Shown here piece after piece: positions 46,280-55,180 of a stretch of 64,000 nt of DNA. A program made the position numbers and the translations under genes. The notes below the pieces were generated by a model. The model saw only the letters and a list, made by a program, of their open reading frames with translations, had not been told where the DNA came from and searched no databases. Origin of the DNA: Rhodopseudomonas palustris (lineage in GTDB: Bacteria > Pseudomonadota > Alphaproteobacteria > Rhizobiales > Xanthobacteraceae); contig NZ_CP058907.1 in NCBI RefSeq assembly GCF_013415845.1, positions 4,340,001 through 4,404,000 on the forward strand, in the 5' to 3' direction. Position 1 is the stretch's first letter, and each line of letters opens with the position of its first letter.

Positions 46280-47173
46280 CTACTGCTGCCGACGACGCGG
46301 CGGGCGCGGCTGTTCGGCGCGGGCGGCGGCCGGCGGCGCCGCGGCGGGCTGTTCCTGCTGAGCGGTGTTGCTCGGGCCGAACAGCACCCGGGTCGGGTTG
46401 CGGTCGAAATTGTTCACCGCGCGGCTGATGTCGGCGAGCGTGCGGCGGCCGTCGAGGATCAGCGTGGCCGAGCGCTTGTCGAGATTGTCGGCGAGTTCGC
46501 GGAACGACTTCACTGCCTGAAACAGCTCGCCGCCATCCTTGCCGCCGGCCAGCGCGTCGATGCCCTGCATTACGCTGTCGGTCTTGGCGATCACGCCGTC
46601 GACCCGCGACATGATGCTGTCGATCTTGTCGGAGCTGCGCGCCAGGCTTGAGGTGAAAGTCTGCAGGTTCTCCAGCGACGTCTTCACCGACTCCTGGTTC
46701 TCCGACACCAGGCGGTTGACGTTGCGCAGCGTCGCCTTGATGGACTCGGAAATGTCCTGCAGCAGCTCGGGATCGGCGGTCAGCACCGGAGTGCCGTCGT
46801 CGTCGAGCGGTACCGGCGGCGCGGTCTCAGAGCCGCCCTTCAGCGAAATCGCCGCAACACCGGTCAGGCCCTGAAATTCCAGGCCGACCTGGGTGTCCTT
46901 GCGGATCGGAGCGGTGTTTTCGACCATCGCCAGCGCCACGACGCGGCGCGGATTGTCGAGCTTCACCGACACCACCTCGCCGACACGGACGCCGTTGAAA
47001 TTGACGCTACCGCCGTTGCGCAAGCCCGATGCCGCCCCCTCGAACACCACCCGCAGCGGGCTGCGCGCCTTGGTGGTGTGCAGGCTCTGAAACCATAGCA
47101 CGAACCCGAACGCTGCGGCGATCACCGCAAGGGTGAACGTCCCGATCAGGAAGTAATTCGCACGCGTTTCCAT
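46280..47173 (-). CDS. mlaD: MCE/MlaD-type lipid-binding protein
   Basis: 297 residues. One N-terminal membrane anchor (ANYFLIGTFTLAVIAAAFGF) is followed by an MCE domain (VVFEGAASGLRNGGSVNFNG, VGEVVSVKLD, GLTGVAAISLKGG). The middle (about 130-235) is a long helix with SDKIDSIMSR heptads, the C-terminus is Gln/Pro/Arg-rich. It forms a periplasmic ring in a phospholipid or organic-lipid ABC transporter. It lies last in the mlaE-mlaF-mlaD order, 137 bases after mlaF. No MlaC-like or auxiliary lipoprotein gene follows in this window. Confidence 0.9.
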   Translation of the reverse strand: METRANYFLIGTFTLAVIAAAFGFVLWFQSLHTTKARSPLRVVFEGAASGLRNGGSVNFNGVRVGEVVSVKLDNPRRVVALAMVENTAPIRKDTQVGLEFQGLTGVAAISLKGGSETAPPVPLDDDGTPVLTADPELLQDISESIKATLRNVNRLVSENQESVKTSLENLQTFTSSLARSSDKIDSIMSRVDGVIAKTDSVMQGIDALAGGKDGGELFQAVKSFRELADNLDKRSATLILDGRRTLADISRAVNNFDRNPTRVLFGPSNTAQQEQPAAAPPAAARAEQPRPPRRRQQ

Positions 47174-47310
47174 TCGCCTTTACTCCACACCAGTTCGCGG
47201 CGCCGTCGGCCCGCAGCACGCCGCGTCCCGCAGCAGGCTTTGAGCGCAGATTGCGGAAGCAAAACGACGCACCGGCGGCGCGACGACCGAAATCTTCCCA
47301 CGCACCTCGA

Positions 47311-48084
47311 TCATGGCGAACCGACCACCGCGCGGGCACGCTTGCCGTGAAAATAAGAGCGCAGCCACGGGTGCTGCGACGCCTGCATGTCGGCGATGGT
47401 TCCGGCCGCGATCACCTTGCCGTCCCCCAGCACCGCGATGCGGTCGCAGGCGGTATGCAGACTGTCGAGGTCGTGAGTTACCATGAAAACCGTCAGCCCC
47501 AAAGTGCGCTGCAACGTCCGCACCAGCTCATCGAACTCGCCGGCGCCGATCGGATCGAGGCCTGAGGTCGGCTCGTCGAGGAACACCAGTTCCGGATCCA
47601 GCGCGAGCGCGCGGGCCAGAGCCACCCGCTTGATCATGCCGCCGGACAGTTCGGACGGATAACGGTCGATCACTTCCGGCTTCAGGCCCACCATCACCAG
47701 CTTGGCGATAGTGATCTCATCGAGCAGCCGCTGTGACAGCTTCAGATATTCGCGCACCGGGAACTGGATGTTCTGGCGGACCGTCAGCGAGGAAAACAGC
47801 GCGCCTTGCTGGAACAAAATGCCCCAGCGCCGTTCGATGCCGCGCCGGTCCGTCTTGTTCGCCTTATCGAGGTCGATGCCGAACACCTCGATGTTGCCGC
47901 TGAGCTTCGGCACCAGACCAATGATGGTGCGGGTCAACACCGACTTGCCGGCTCCGGACGGTCCGACGAAGCCGAGAATCTCACCGCGCCGCACGTCGAG
48001 ATCGAGCCCGTTCAACACCCGCGTCGTACCGAACTGCACGGTGACGTCGCGTACCCGGATGATCGGATCGGCCACTTCCGCCAT
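47311..48084 (-). CDS. mlaF: ABC transporter ATPase MlaF-like
   Basis: 257 residues. GPSGAGKSVLTR is Walker A, LSGGMIKRVALARAL the signature (C) motif, LVFLDEPTSG Walker B and the H-loop is VTHD. The pairing with an MCE protein and an MlaE permease is diagnostic of the Mla/Ttg2 lipid transporter. It starts 2 bases after the mlaE stop, so translation is coupled. Cytoplasmic ATPase powering lipid transport between the membranes. Confidence 0.94.
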   Translation of the reverse strand: MAEVADPIIRVRDVTVQFGTTRVLNGLDLDVRRGEILGFVGPSGAGKSVLTRTIIGLVPKLSGNIEVFGIDLDKANKTDRRGIERRWGILFQQGALFSSLTVRQNIQFPVREYLKLSQRLLDEITIAKLVMVGLKPEVIDRYPSELSGGMIKRVALARALALDPELVFLDEPTSGLDPIGAGEFDELVRTLQRTLGLTVFMVTHDLDSLHTACDRIAVLGDGKVIAAGTIADMQASQHPWLRSYFHGKRARAVVGSP

Positions 48085-48086
48085 CG

Positions 48087-49238
48087 TCAGATCCCGATCC
48101 CAGCGAAGAAGATCGCGAATACGCCGTCCATCACGATCACGAAGAAGATGCTCTTCACCACCGAGGCGGTGGTGTGGCTGCCGAGCGACTCAGCGCTGCC
48201 CTGCACCGCCAGCCCCTCGACGCAGGCAACGATGCCGATAACCACCGCCATCACCGGCGCCTTGATCATGCCGACGGTGAAGTGGTCAATCGAGATCGCG
48301 TCGCGCAGACGCAGCAGGAACGCCTCGGGATCGACGCCGCCATACATCCACGCGACCAGACCACCGCCATACAGCGCCGACATCGCGCCGAGGAAGGTGA
48401 GGATCGGCACCGCCAGCACCAGCGCGATCAGCCGCGGCACGATCAGCACGTCGATCGGATCGAACCCCATGGTGCGCAGGGCGTCGATCTCCTCGCGCAT
48501 CTTCATCGAGCCGAGCTCGGCCGTGTAGGCGCTGCCGGAGCGGCCCGCCACCATGATCGACACCAGCAGCACGCCGATCTCGCGCAGCACCAGCACGCCG
48601 AGCATGTCGACCACGAACACGTCGGCGCCGAACTTGCGGAAATGGAAAATGCCCTGCTGGGCGATGATGCAGCCGATCAGGAAGGTGATGAGCACGATGA
48701 TCGGCACCGCGCGCCAGCATACCTGCTCGAGGTGGTGTACGGTCGAAGTCAGCCGGAACGAGGTCGGCCGGACCACCACCCGCAGTACGCCGGCCAGCAC
48801 CGCCCCCATCATGCTGATCAGCGCCACGATGTCGTCGATAAAGGCGTAGATGGTGCGGCCGAGCCGTTCGATCGGCGCGCGCAGCGATCCGCCGCGCCGC
48901 GGCTCGGGCCCGGCCTCACTGACCTGCCGCACTTCGTCGACCAGGCTGGCATAGTTGGTCGACAACCCGGCGATCCGCGCCTCTGTACCGTCCTGGCCGA
49001 GATTGCGCCGCAGCCGCTCGATCAGCCAGGCTCCGAAGGTGTCGAGCCGCGCGATACCGGACACATCGATGGAGACGTTCGGCTTGCTGCCTCCGAGCTG
49101 TTCCGCTTCAGTGACCAGCCGCTCCAGCGCCGGCGCGAACCGCGCCGTCCACGATCCCGACGCGCACAGCGCAAGCCCTTCCCCACGCGCGATCCGTTCG
49201 AGCGACGGATCGCCCTCCAACGCTATCTGCTGTGTCAT
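48087..49238 (-). CDS. mlaE: MlaE-type permease with N-terminal STAS domain
   Basis: 383 residues. Residues 1-110 form a STAS-like domain (LALCASGSWTARFAPALERLV, VSIDVSGIARLDTFGAWLIERL), the remainder is the MlaE permease with five to six helices and the LREIGVLLVSIMVAGRSGSAYTAELGSMKMREEIDALR coupling segment. In E. coli the STAS protein MlaB is separate; fusion is common in alphaproteobacteria. First gene of the operon; divergent from the dipeptide epimerase gene 105 bases away. Confidence 0.93.
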   Translation of the reverse strand: MTQQIALEGDPSLERIARGEGLALCASGSWTARFAPALERLVTEAEQLGGSKPNVSIDVSGIARLDTFGAWLIERLRRNLGQDGTEARIAGLSTNYASLVDEVRQVSEAGPEPRRGGSLRAPIERLGRTIYAFIDDIVALISMMGAVLAGVLRVVVRPTSFRLTSTVHHLEQVCWRAVPIIVLITFLIGCIIAQQGIFHFRKFGADVFVVDMLGVLVLREIGVLLVSIMVAGRSGSAYTAELGSMKMREEIDALRTMGFDPIDVLIVPRLIALVLAVPILTFLGAMSALYGGGLVAWMYGGVDPEAFLLRLRDAISIDHFTVGMIKAPVMAVVIGIVACVEGLAVQGSAESLGSHTTASVVKSIFFVIVMDGVFAIFFAGIGI

Positions 49239-49342
49239 TTTGAGCCAATCCGAGTTCGAACGCCGCCTTGCGGGCCAAGCTCATTACCAGCCATACTTGA
49301 CAGCTCCGGGCAACCCTCGGTTTGAGCTGACAAGGCCTGCAA

Positions 49343-50338
49343 ATGAACTCCCTGATAGCGCCCGAACTGACCGGGCGCATCGAACGCTGGCCGATCGCCG
49401 GCGCCTTCACCATCAGCCGCGGAGCGAAGACCGAAGCGATCGTCGTGGTGGCCGAGCTGCGCTGCGGCGACCATGTCGGCCGCGGCGAATGCGTCCCCTA
49501 TGCGCGCTACGGAGAGACGCCGGAAGCAGCGCTCGCCGCACTGGAGGCGATGCGCACGCCGCTCGCGGGCGGTCTCGACCGCACAGCGCTGCAGGCTGCA
49601 ATGCAGCCCGGCGCCGCGCGCAACGCACTGGACTGCGCCTTGGTCGATCTCGAAGCCAAGATGAGCGGAAAGCGTGCCTGGGAGCTGTTCGGCAGCGCTG
49701 CGCCAAGCCCCACCACCACCGCCTACACCATCTCGCTCGGCACTCCGGAAGCAATGGCCGAGGCCACGTGCAAAGCGGCGTCGCGGCCGCTGCTCAAGAT
49801 CAAGCTCGGCGGCAACGGTGACGACGCACGGATCGCGGCGGTGCGGCGCGCCGCGCCGAACGCCGAACTGATCGTCGATGCCAACGAAGCCTGGACGCCG
49901 GACAATCTCGCCCGCAACCTCGCCGCCTGTGCGGATGCGGGGGTGACGCTGGTCGAGCAGCCGCTGCCGGCAGGTCGCGATGAAGCGCTGGGCGCAATCG
50001 CACGGCCCATCGCCGTGTGCGCCGACGAGAGTGTACACGACCGCACATCTCTCGCCGCGCTGCGCGGCCGTTACGATGCAGTCAACATCAAGCTCGACAA
50101 GACCGGTGGGCTCACCGAGGCGATGGCGATGGCGCAGGACGCGCGAGCGCTCGGACTGCAGATCATGGTCGGCTGCATGGTGGCCACCTCGCTGGCGATG
50201 GCGCCGGCGATGCTGCTAACGCCGTTCGCCCGGTTCGTCGATCTCGACGGCCCGCTGCTGCTGGCGCGCGATCGTGACGACGGCCTGCGCTACGACGGCA
50301 GCACGGTCTATCCGCCCGAACCGGCGCTGTGGGGCTGA
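49343..50338 (+). CDS. Dipeptide epimerase / muconate-lactonizing-type enolase superfamily enzyme
   Basis: 331 residues. KIKLGG (catalytic KxK), VDANEAW, VEQPLP and CADESVHD (metal ligands), and NIKLDKTGG (second catalytic Lys) are in place, typical of L-Ala-D/L-Glu epimerases (YcjG/YkfB type), which recycle murein peptides. A related N-acetyl-D-Glu racemase (DgcA) function cannot be excluded, since no partner gene is seen. ATG at 49343 with AAGG upstream. Its 3' end overlaps the convergent MFS gene by 31 bases. Confidence 0.88.
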   Translation: MNSLIAPELTGRIERWPIAGAFTISRGAKTEAIVVVAELRCGDHVGRGECVPYARYGETPEAALAALEAMRTPLAGGLDRTALQAAMQPGAARNALDCALVDLEAKMSGKRAWELFGSAAPSPTTTAYTISLGTPEAMAEATCKAASRPLLKIKLGGNGDDARIAAVRRAAPNAELIVDANEAWTPDNLARNLAACADAGVTLVEQPLPAGRDEALGAIARPIAVCADESVHDRTSLAALRGRYDAVNIKLDKTGGLTEAMAMAQDARALGLQIMVGCMVATSLAMAPAMLLTPFARFVDLDGPLLLARDRDDGLRYDGSTVYPPEPALWG

Positions 50339-51516
50339 TCGACGCTCGCCGGTGCAAGCAGCCGGCGACGCATCAGCACCAGCACAATCGCACCCGCCAG
50401 CCCCATGACCGCCATCATGTCGTAAACGGCGAGGCCGTAACGGGCGAACACTGCGCCGGAAGCGATCGACGCAGCGCTCATCACAAAGCCCGCGGCCGCA
50501 GTGTAGTAACCCTGCCCGCGGGCGATCACATGGCCGGGCACGTGGCGCACCAGCAGCCCCATGGTGCCGACCTGAGTGAGGCCGAAGGTGAAGCCGTGAA
50601 GTAACTGCACTGTGGTGAGCACCGGCAGCGACGGATCCTGCGCGGTGATCGACCAGCGCAGCACCGCGCTCAGCGCGCCGCCCAGCATCAGCCACACCGG
50701 CGACCAGGTAAACCGCGGCGACAACGCGAACACCACGATCTCGGCGACGACGCCGAGCACCCACAGCACCGAAATCGTCGTGCCACTGAGACCGGCGCCC
50801 TGCCAGACGATCGACGCGAACGTGTAGTACGCGGCATGGCTACCCTGGATCAGCGCCGCCGCAACCACGATCGTCAGGAACGTCGGATTACGCAGCAGCG
50901 ACGCGCCGCGCTGCGGCGTCGCCGATTTCACCGGCGCATCCAGCGGCCGCAAGCCAAAGCCGGCCAGCGCGCCGACCCAGGCGAATGCGACGATCAGCCA
51001 GATCAGTTGCTCCGCCGCCACCAGATCTGCCAGCACGCCGCTTACCAGCGCGCCGGCGATGAACGCCGCCGAGCCCCATAGCCGCAGCGGTCCGTAGTTG
51101 AGCCCATAGCGAGCCACCGCCTTCAGCGCGTAGCCGTCGGTCAGCGGTACGATCGGCGTCCAGAAGCAGGCGGTGAGCACGAACACCACGAAGATCAACA
51201 GCGGAGCACGTAGAATCCCGAGGAGGGTGAATCCGAGGGCCGTGATCACCGCGGTGATGATCATCGCGGCGCGGATCGCGTTGCGCCGCTCGGCTGCGGC
51301 GGTGATGAAAGGCAAAAGCGTGAAGCGCGTCACCGCCGGCGCGGCGATGATCACGCCGATCCAAGAAGCCTCGATTCCAACGGCTTTCAGCCACACCGTG
51401 AAGAACGGCAGGTACGTGCCCGCGACCGTGAAGCTGGTCGCGTAGAACACCGCGAGCCGAGACGCGAATCGCTTCGCATCCGGTGATGGGATGGGGATTT
51501 GTGATTCGGGAGACAT
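50308..51516 (-). CDS. MFS transporter, HcaT-like (phenylpropionate permease family)
   Basis: About 402 residues, twelve helices expected. The N-terminus FYATSFTVAGTYLPFFTVWLKAVG and the absence of long loops match the MFS_1_like/HcaT (PPP permease) family. It is an inner-membrane importer of a small, perhaps aromatic, acid; substrate unknown. I use the ATG at 51514-51516; a TTG immediately before gives one more residue. The C-terminus overlaps the dipeptide epimerase gene by 31 bases on the other strand. Confidence 0.82.
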   Translation of the reverse strand: MSPESQIPIPSPDAKRFASRLAVFYATSFTVAGTYLPFFTVWLKAVGIEASWIGVIIAAPAVTRFTLLPFITAAAERRNAIRAAMIITAVITALGFTLLGILRAPLLIFVVFVLTACFWTPIVPLTDGYALKAVARYGLNYGPLRLWGSAAFIAGALVSGVLADLVAAEQLIWLIVAFAWVGALAGFGLRPLDAPVKSATPQRGASLLRNPTFLTIVVAAALIQGSHAAYYTFASIVWQGAGLSGTTISVLWVLGVVAEIVVFALSPRFTWSPVWLMLGGALSAVLRWSITAQDPSLPVLTTVQLLHGFTFGLTQVGTMGLLVRHVPGHVIARGQGYYTAAAGFVMSAASIASGAVFARYGLAVYDMMAVMGLAGAIVLVLMRRRLLAPASVDQPHSAGSGG

Positions 51517-51592
51517 CAATTCAATTGCGATTCGACGCGGATCGTGGTGATCGTTATCGTGACGCGCAGTGAATTGTGCAACGAGTCCCTTG

Positions 51593-53050
51593 ATGACCGA
51601 CGAAGCCTTCGCCCTTTCGCCGATCTCCGCCCGCCCGGTGATGCCGAGTGATGCGGACTACGATGCGATCCGCGAAGCCTTCATGGAGACCTCGCGGGGG
51701 CGCTGGTTCCTCACCGAATACGCCAAGCGTAACCGCAACGCCGACACCAGCATGGTGCTCGACGCGGTGGCACGGATCGAGCAGACCCTCGCCGCGCAGA
51801 AGCAAGCCCAGGCCGAAGCCGCCGTGGAGTCGCTGGCGGCGATCCGGGCGGTGATCGGCGAGGCACGCGCCAGCGTTGCCAAGGCGATCGCGACGCTCGA
51901 CGACACCGCGACTCTGGTGGCTGCGCATCGCGGCGCCCGCGCGATCAGCGAGGTCGCTTCGACCTTGCGCGAATGCGGCGCCGACTCCCGGATCTGTGAT
52001 CTGCTCGACCAGCAGGTCGCCGCGATCGACAGCGGCCACCGGCTGGTCGCGGGAATCGACCGCGATGCGATCGACGCGGCGTTCGATCGGATGCTCCAGC
52101 ACGTCGCGGCGATCTCGGGCGCAGCTCCCGAAGCCGCGGCGAGCCCCGCCACGCCGGAGACAGTAGCCGCAGCGGCGCCTGCCACCGCACCGGTGGTGGA
52201 CGAACCTGCCCCGCCGCAGGCTTGCGCTGAGCCCGAAGCGGTCGCACCGCAGCCAGCCGCGCCTGAGCCCGTTGCGCCGCAGGCGGTTGCTTCGCAGGCC
52301 GTCGCTCCCGAGGTTGCAGAACCGGCTCCCGCCCAGCAGGCGCAGACCGCCCCGGCGCTCGTGGTGGTCAAGGGCGCGCCGTCGGAAGAATTCGAATTCG
52401 TCGAAGCCGAAGACCAGACTCCGGCACCCGCTGCTGTCGCAGCGGCGCCCGCCGAAGCCCCTGCCGCAGTCAGCGCGGCTGAGCAGTCAGACGCCGCCCA
52501 CCTGCTCGACGAGGTGGTGGCGCTGGACGCAGAGGGTCTCGAAGACGACGCGGTGCTCGATCTGGTCGCCCGCGAGATGTCGGCGCCCGAAGTCTCAGCG
52601 CCGTATCGGCCCGAGGACGACGCCTACGCGGCGGCCGCGGCAAGCACCGCCGCGGAAATCGAATCCGACATCGCAGCCCTGCAGCAGGCGCTGAGCGAAG
52701 AGATTGCAGTGTCGCCGGAGCCCATGGCGATCGACGACACGCCGGCGTCCGCCGCCGAGGCGTTCGACGCTGAGCCGGAGCCTGAACCGGCGTTCGATCC
52801 GGTCGGCGAAATCGGTGAAGCCGCCCCCGTGGTGGCAATGGCCGAGCCGATCGCCATCCATGCGGCCGCTGCACAGGCGGCAATGGCTATGGCGGCCGTC
52901 CCCGGCGAAGCCGTCGCGGCGGCCCCTGCGTCGCTCGGCGCTGCGGCGATCGCCAATGGCGCGGTCGCGGCCCCGCCGCCGATGCGCAGCGACGCCCTGG
53001 TGCCGATCCGGCGCATGAGCCAGGCCGAGAAGGTCGCGTTCTTCTCGTAA
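51593..53050 (+). CDS. Ala/Pro/Glu-rich protein of unknown function
   Basis: About 485 residues. The N-terminal 170 residues are helical with a distinctive ETSRGRWFLTEYAKRNRNAD motif that I recall from other uncharacterised Rhizobiales proteins; residues about 60-165 are a likely coiled coil (ARIEQTLAAQKQAQAEAAVE). From about 190 to 460 the sequence is very low in complexity (Pro-Ala-Glu-Val, e.g. EPVAPQAVASQAVAPEV) and should be disordered. It ends RRMSQAEKVAFFS. No signal or TM. ATG at 51593 is preferred to the upstream GTG. Convergent with the threonine dehydratase gene. Confidence 0.75.
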   Translation: MTDEAFALSPISARPVMPSDADYDAIREAFMETSRGRWFLTEYAKRNRNADTSMVLDAVARIEQTLAAQKQAQAEAAVESLAAIRAVIGEARASVAKAIATLDDTATLVAAHRGARAISEVASTLRECGADSRICDLLDQQVAAIDSGHRLVAGIDRDAIDAAFDRMLQHVAAISGAAPEAAASPATPETVAAAAPATAPVVDEPAPPQACAEPEAVAPQPAAPEPVAPQAVASQAVAPEVAEPAPAQQAQTAPALVVVKGAPSEEFEFVEAEDQTPAPAAVAAAPAEAPAAVSAAEQSDAAHLLDEVVALDAEGLEDDAVLDLVAREMSAPEVSAPYRPEDDAYAAAAASTAAEIESDIAALQQALSEEIAVSPEPMAIDDTPASAAEAFDAEPEPEPAFDPVGEIGEAAPVVAMAEPIAIHAAAAQAAMAMAAVPGEAVAAAPASLGAAAIANGAVAAPPPMRSDALVPIRRMSQAEKVAFFS

Positions 53051-53079
53051 TCAGCAGCGTCGGCGCGAAGGCGCCAAAA

Positions 53080-54075
53080 TCAGGCGATCAGGCGGCTGAA
53101 CAGGTCGGCATCGACATTGCCGCCCGACAGCACGATCGCGACGGTCTTGCCGCGGACGTCGAGCTTGCCGGCGAGCAATGCCGCGAGCGCCACCGCTCCA
53201 CCCGGCTCCACCACCAGCTTCAGCTCGCGGAATGCGAAGCCGACCGCAGTGCCGACCTCGGCATCGGACGCGGCAACGCCGCCGGCGAGCAGCACGCGAT
53301 TGATCGCGAAGGTGACCTCGCCCGGGATCGACATCATCAACGCATCGCAGATCGTGCGTCCGCCGGCCGGATTGGACTCGCGGCGTCCCGCCACCAGCGA
53401 GCGGGCGTGGTCGTCGAAGCCCTCCGGCTCAGCCGACATCGCCAGCGCCTGGGGAAACCGCGCCTTGACGGCAAGCGCTGTGCCGGCGATCAGCCCGCCG
53501 CCCGAGGCCGGCGCCACCACCAGATCCGGCGCGAGCCCCAGCGCAGCAAGGTCCTCGGCGATCTCGCGGCCGACCGTGCCCTGCCCGGCGATCACCATCG
53601 GATCGTCGAACGGCCGCACCAACGTCGCGCCGCTGCGCTCGGCAATGTCGCGAGCGATCGCCTCGCGATCCTCGCGGTCGCGATCGTACAGCACCACCTC
53701 GGCGCCAAAGCCGGCGGTGCGCTCGCGCTTGGAGGCCGGCGCATCCGACGGCATCACGATGGTGGCGTGGACGCCGAGCAGCTGCGCCGCCGCGGCGACG
53801 CCCTGGGCGTGATTGCCGGAGCTAAATGCCACCACGCCACCGCCCCGAACGTCCGGCGGAATCGAGGCCAGCTTGTTGAAGGCACCGCGAAACTTGAATG
53901 AGCCGGTGCGCTGCAGAACTTCCGGCTTGAGGAAGACGCGCGCGCCGGCGGCGGCATCGAGCGCCGGCGACGACAGCAGCGGCGTCCGCACCGCGACCGG
54001 GGCGAGCACCTCGGCAGCCGCATCGATATCGGCGACGGAAACGGGCAGCACAGCGGAATGGGTCATGGCCGGCAT
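53080..54075 (-). CDS. Threonine/serine ammonia-lyase (PLP)
   Basis: 331 residues. TGSFKFRGAFNKLA holds the PLP lysine, SSGNHAQGVAAAA the phosphate/Ser loop and APASGGGLIAGTA the glycine loop of the threonine dehydratase family (fold type II). No ACT regulatory domain, so a catabolic type (TdcB-like) is likelier than biosynthetic IlvA. It deaminates Thr or Ser to 2-oxo acids. An ATG three codons downstream (MTHSAVLP) is a possible alternative start. Confidence 0.85.
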   Translation of the reverse strand: MPAMTHSAVLPVSVADIDAAAEVLAPVAVRTPLLSSPALDAAAGARVFLKPEVLQRTGSFKFRGAFNKLASIPPDVRGGGVVAFSSGNHAQGVAAAAQLLGVHATIVMPSDAPASKRERTAGFGAEVVLYDRDREDREAIARDIAERSGATLVRPFDDPMVIAGQGTVGREIAEDLAALGLAPDLVVAPASGGGLIAGTALAVKARFPQALAMSAEPEGFDDHARSLVAGRRESNPAGGRTICDALMMSIPGEVTFAINRVLLAGGVAASDAEVGTAVGFAFRELKLVVEPGGAVALAALLAGKLDVRGKTVAIVLSGGNVDADLFSRLIA

Positions 54076-54124
54076 CTAACGCCCCGCAACACGCGCCGAC
54101 AAGGTGCGATGATACGTGTATGCG

Positions 54125-55180
54125 TCAGGCGACCAAGCGATGCGGCTTGGCGGCGTGCGGGTCAAGCCGCGCCGGCTCCAGCATCGAGACGCGGCGAACG
54201 TTGTCGATGAAGGCGTGGGCCGAGGCTTCCCAAGTGTGATCGGCGGCGAACTCAAGGCACGCCTCGCGCGAAATCTCCAGGGCGCCGAGACACGCCGCGC
54301 GCAGATCCTCGCTCAGCACGCCGACCGGGGAATCACCGATCACATCGCGCGGCCCGGTTACCGGGAAGGCCGCGACCGGTACGCCGCTCGCCAGCGCCTC
54401 GAGCAGCACCAGGCCATAGGTGTCGGTCTTGCTCGGAAACACGAACACGTCGGCGGCGGAATAGACCTTCGCCAGAGCCTCGCCCTGCTTGGCGCCGAGG
54501 AACACCGCACTCGGGAAGTCGCGCTCCAGCGCCGCGCGCGCCGGGCCGTCACCGACCACCACCTTGCTGCCGGGTAGGTCGAGCGACAGGAACGCTTCGA
54601 GGTTCTTCTCGACCGCGACCCGGCCGACCGACAGGAACACCGGCCGCGGCAGCTCGAGATCGGCATCCTCGCGCGGATGGAACAAATGCCCGTCGACGCC
54701 GCGCGGCCACAGCACGACGTTGCGGAATCCGCGGCCGCGAAGCTCGTCGGCGAGCGCCGGCGTCGCTGCCATCACCGCATGGCTGGCGCCGTGAAACCGG
54801 CGCAGCAGCGACCACACCCAGGATTCCGGGATCGGCGCGCGGGCCGACACGTACTCAGGAAAGCGCGTGTGGAAGCTGGTGGTGAAGCGCAGCCCGCGCT
54901 TGCGGCAATAGCGCCGCGCCGCGAGCCCGATCGGGCCTTCGGTCGCGATATGGATGCAGTCGGCATGCGCGGCATTGATCAGATGCGCGACCCGGATCGG
55001 ATTGGGGATTGCGACCCGCAGATCCGGATAGCTGGGCAGCGCCACCGTCGGGAACGTCTCGGGCGTCAGAAACACCACGTCGACGCCGAGCGACTTCGCC
55101 GCTTCGGCCATCATCGTCAGCGTCCGCACCACGCCGTTAACCTGCGGGTGCCATGCGTCGGTCGCGATCAGGATGCGCAT
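54125..55180 (-). CDS. Glycosyltransferase family 4, Agt-like (lipid-remodelling type)
   Basis: 351 residues. DAWHPQVNGVVRTL and SFHTRFPEYVSARAP at the N-terminal half, GVDGHLFHP, FLSVGRVAVEKNLEAFL and DTYGLVLLEALASGVPVAAF at the C-terminal half are typical GT4 alpha-glycosyltransferases; the closest pattern I recall is the diacylglycerol glycosyltransferase (Agt) that in Agrobacterium stands next to plcP. The start ATG (55178-55180) shares its A with the TGA of the preceding metallophosphoesterase, so translation is coupled. A longer reading in this frame is unsupported. Mannosyltransferase activity is an alternative. Confidence 0.82.
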   Translation of the reverse strand: MRILIATDAWHPQVNGVVRTLTMMAEAAKSLGVDVVFLTPETFPTVALPSYPDLRVAIPNPIRVAHLINAAHADCIHIATEGPIGLAARRYCRKRGLRFTTSFHTRFPEYVSARAPIPESWVWSLLRRFHGASHAVMAATPALADELRGRGFRNVVLWPRGVDGHLFHPREDADLELPRPVFLSVGRVAVEKNLEAFLSLDLPGSKVVVGDGPARAALERDFPSAVFLGAKQGEALAKVYSAADVFVFPSKTDTYGLVLLEALASGVPVAAFPVTGPRDVIGDSPVGVLSEDLRAACLGALEISREACLEFAADHTWEASAHAFIDNVRRVSMLEPARLDPHAAKPHRLVA

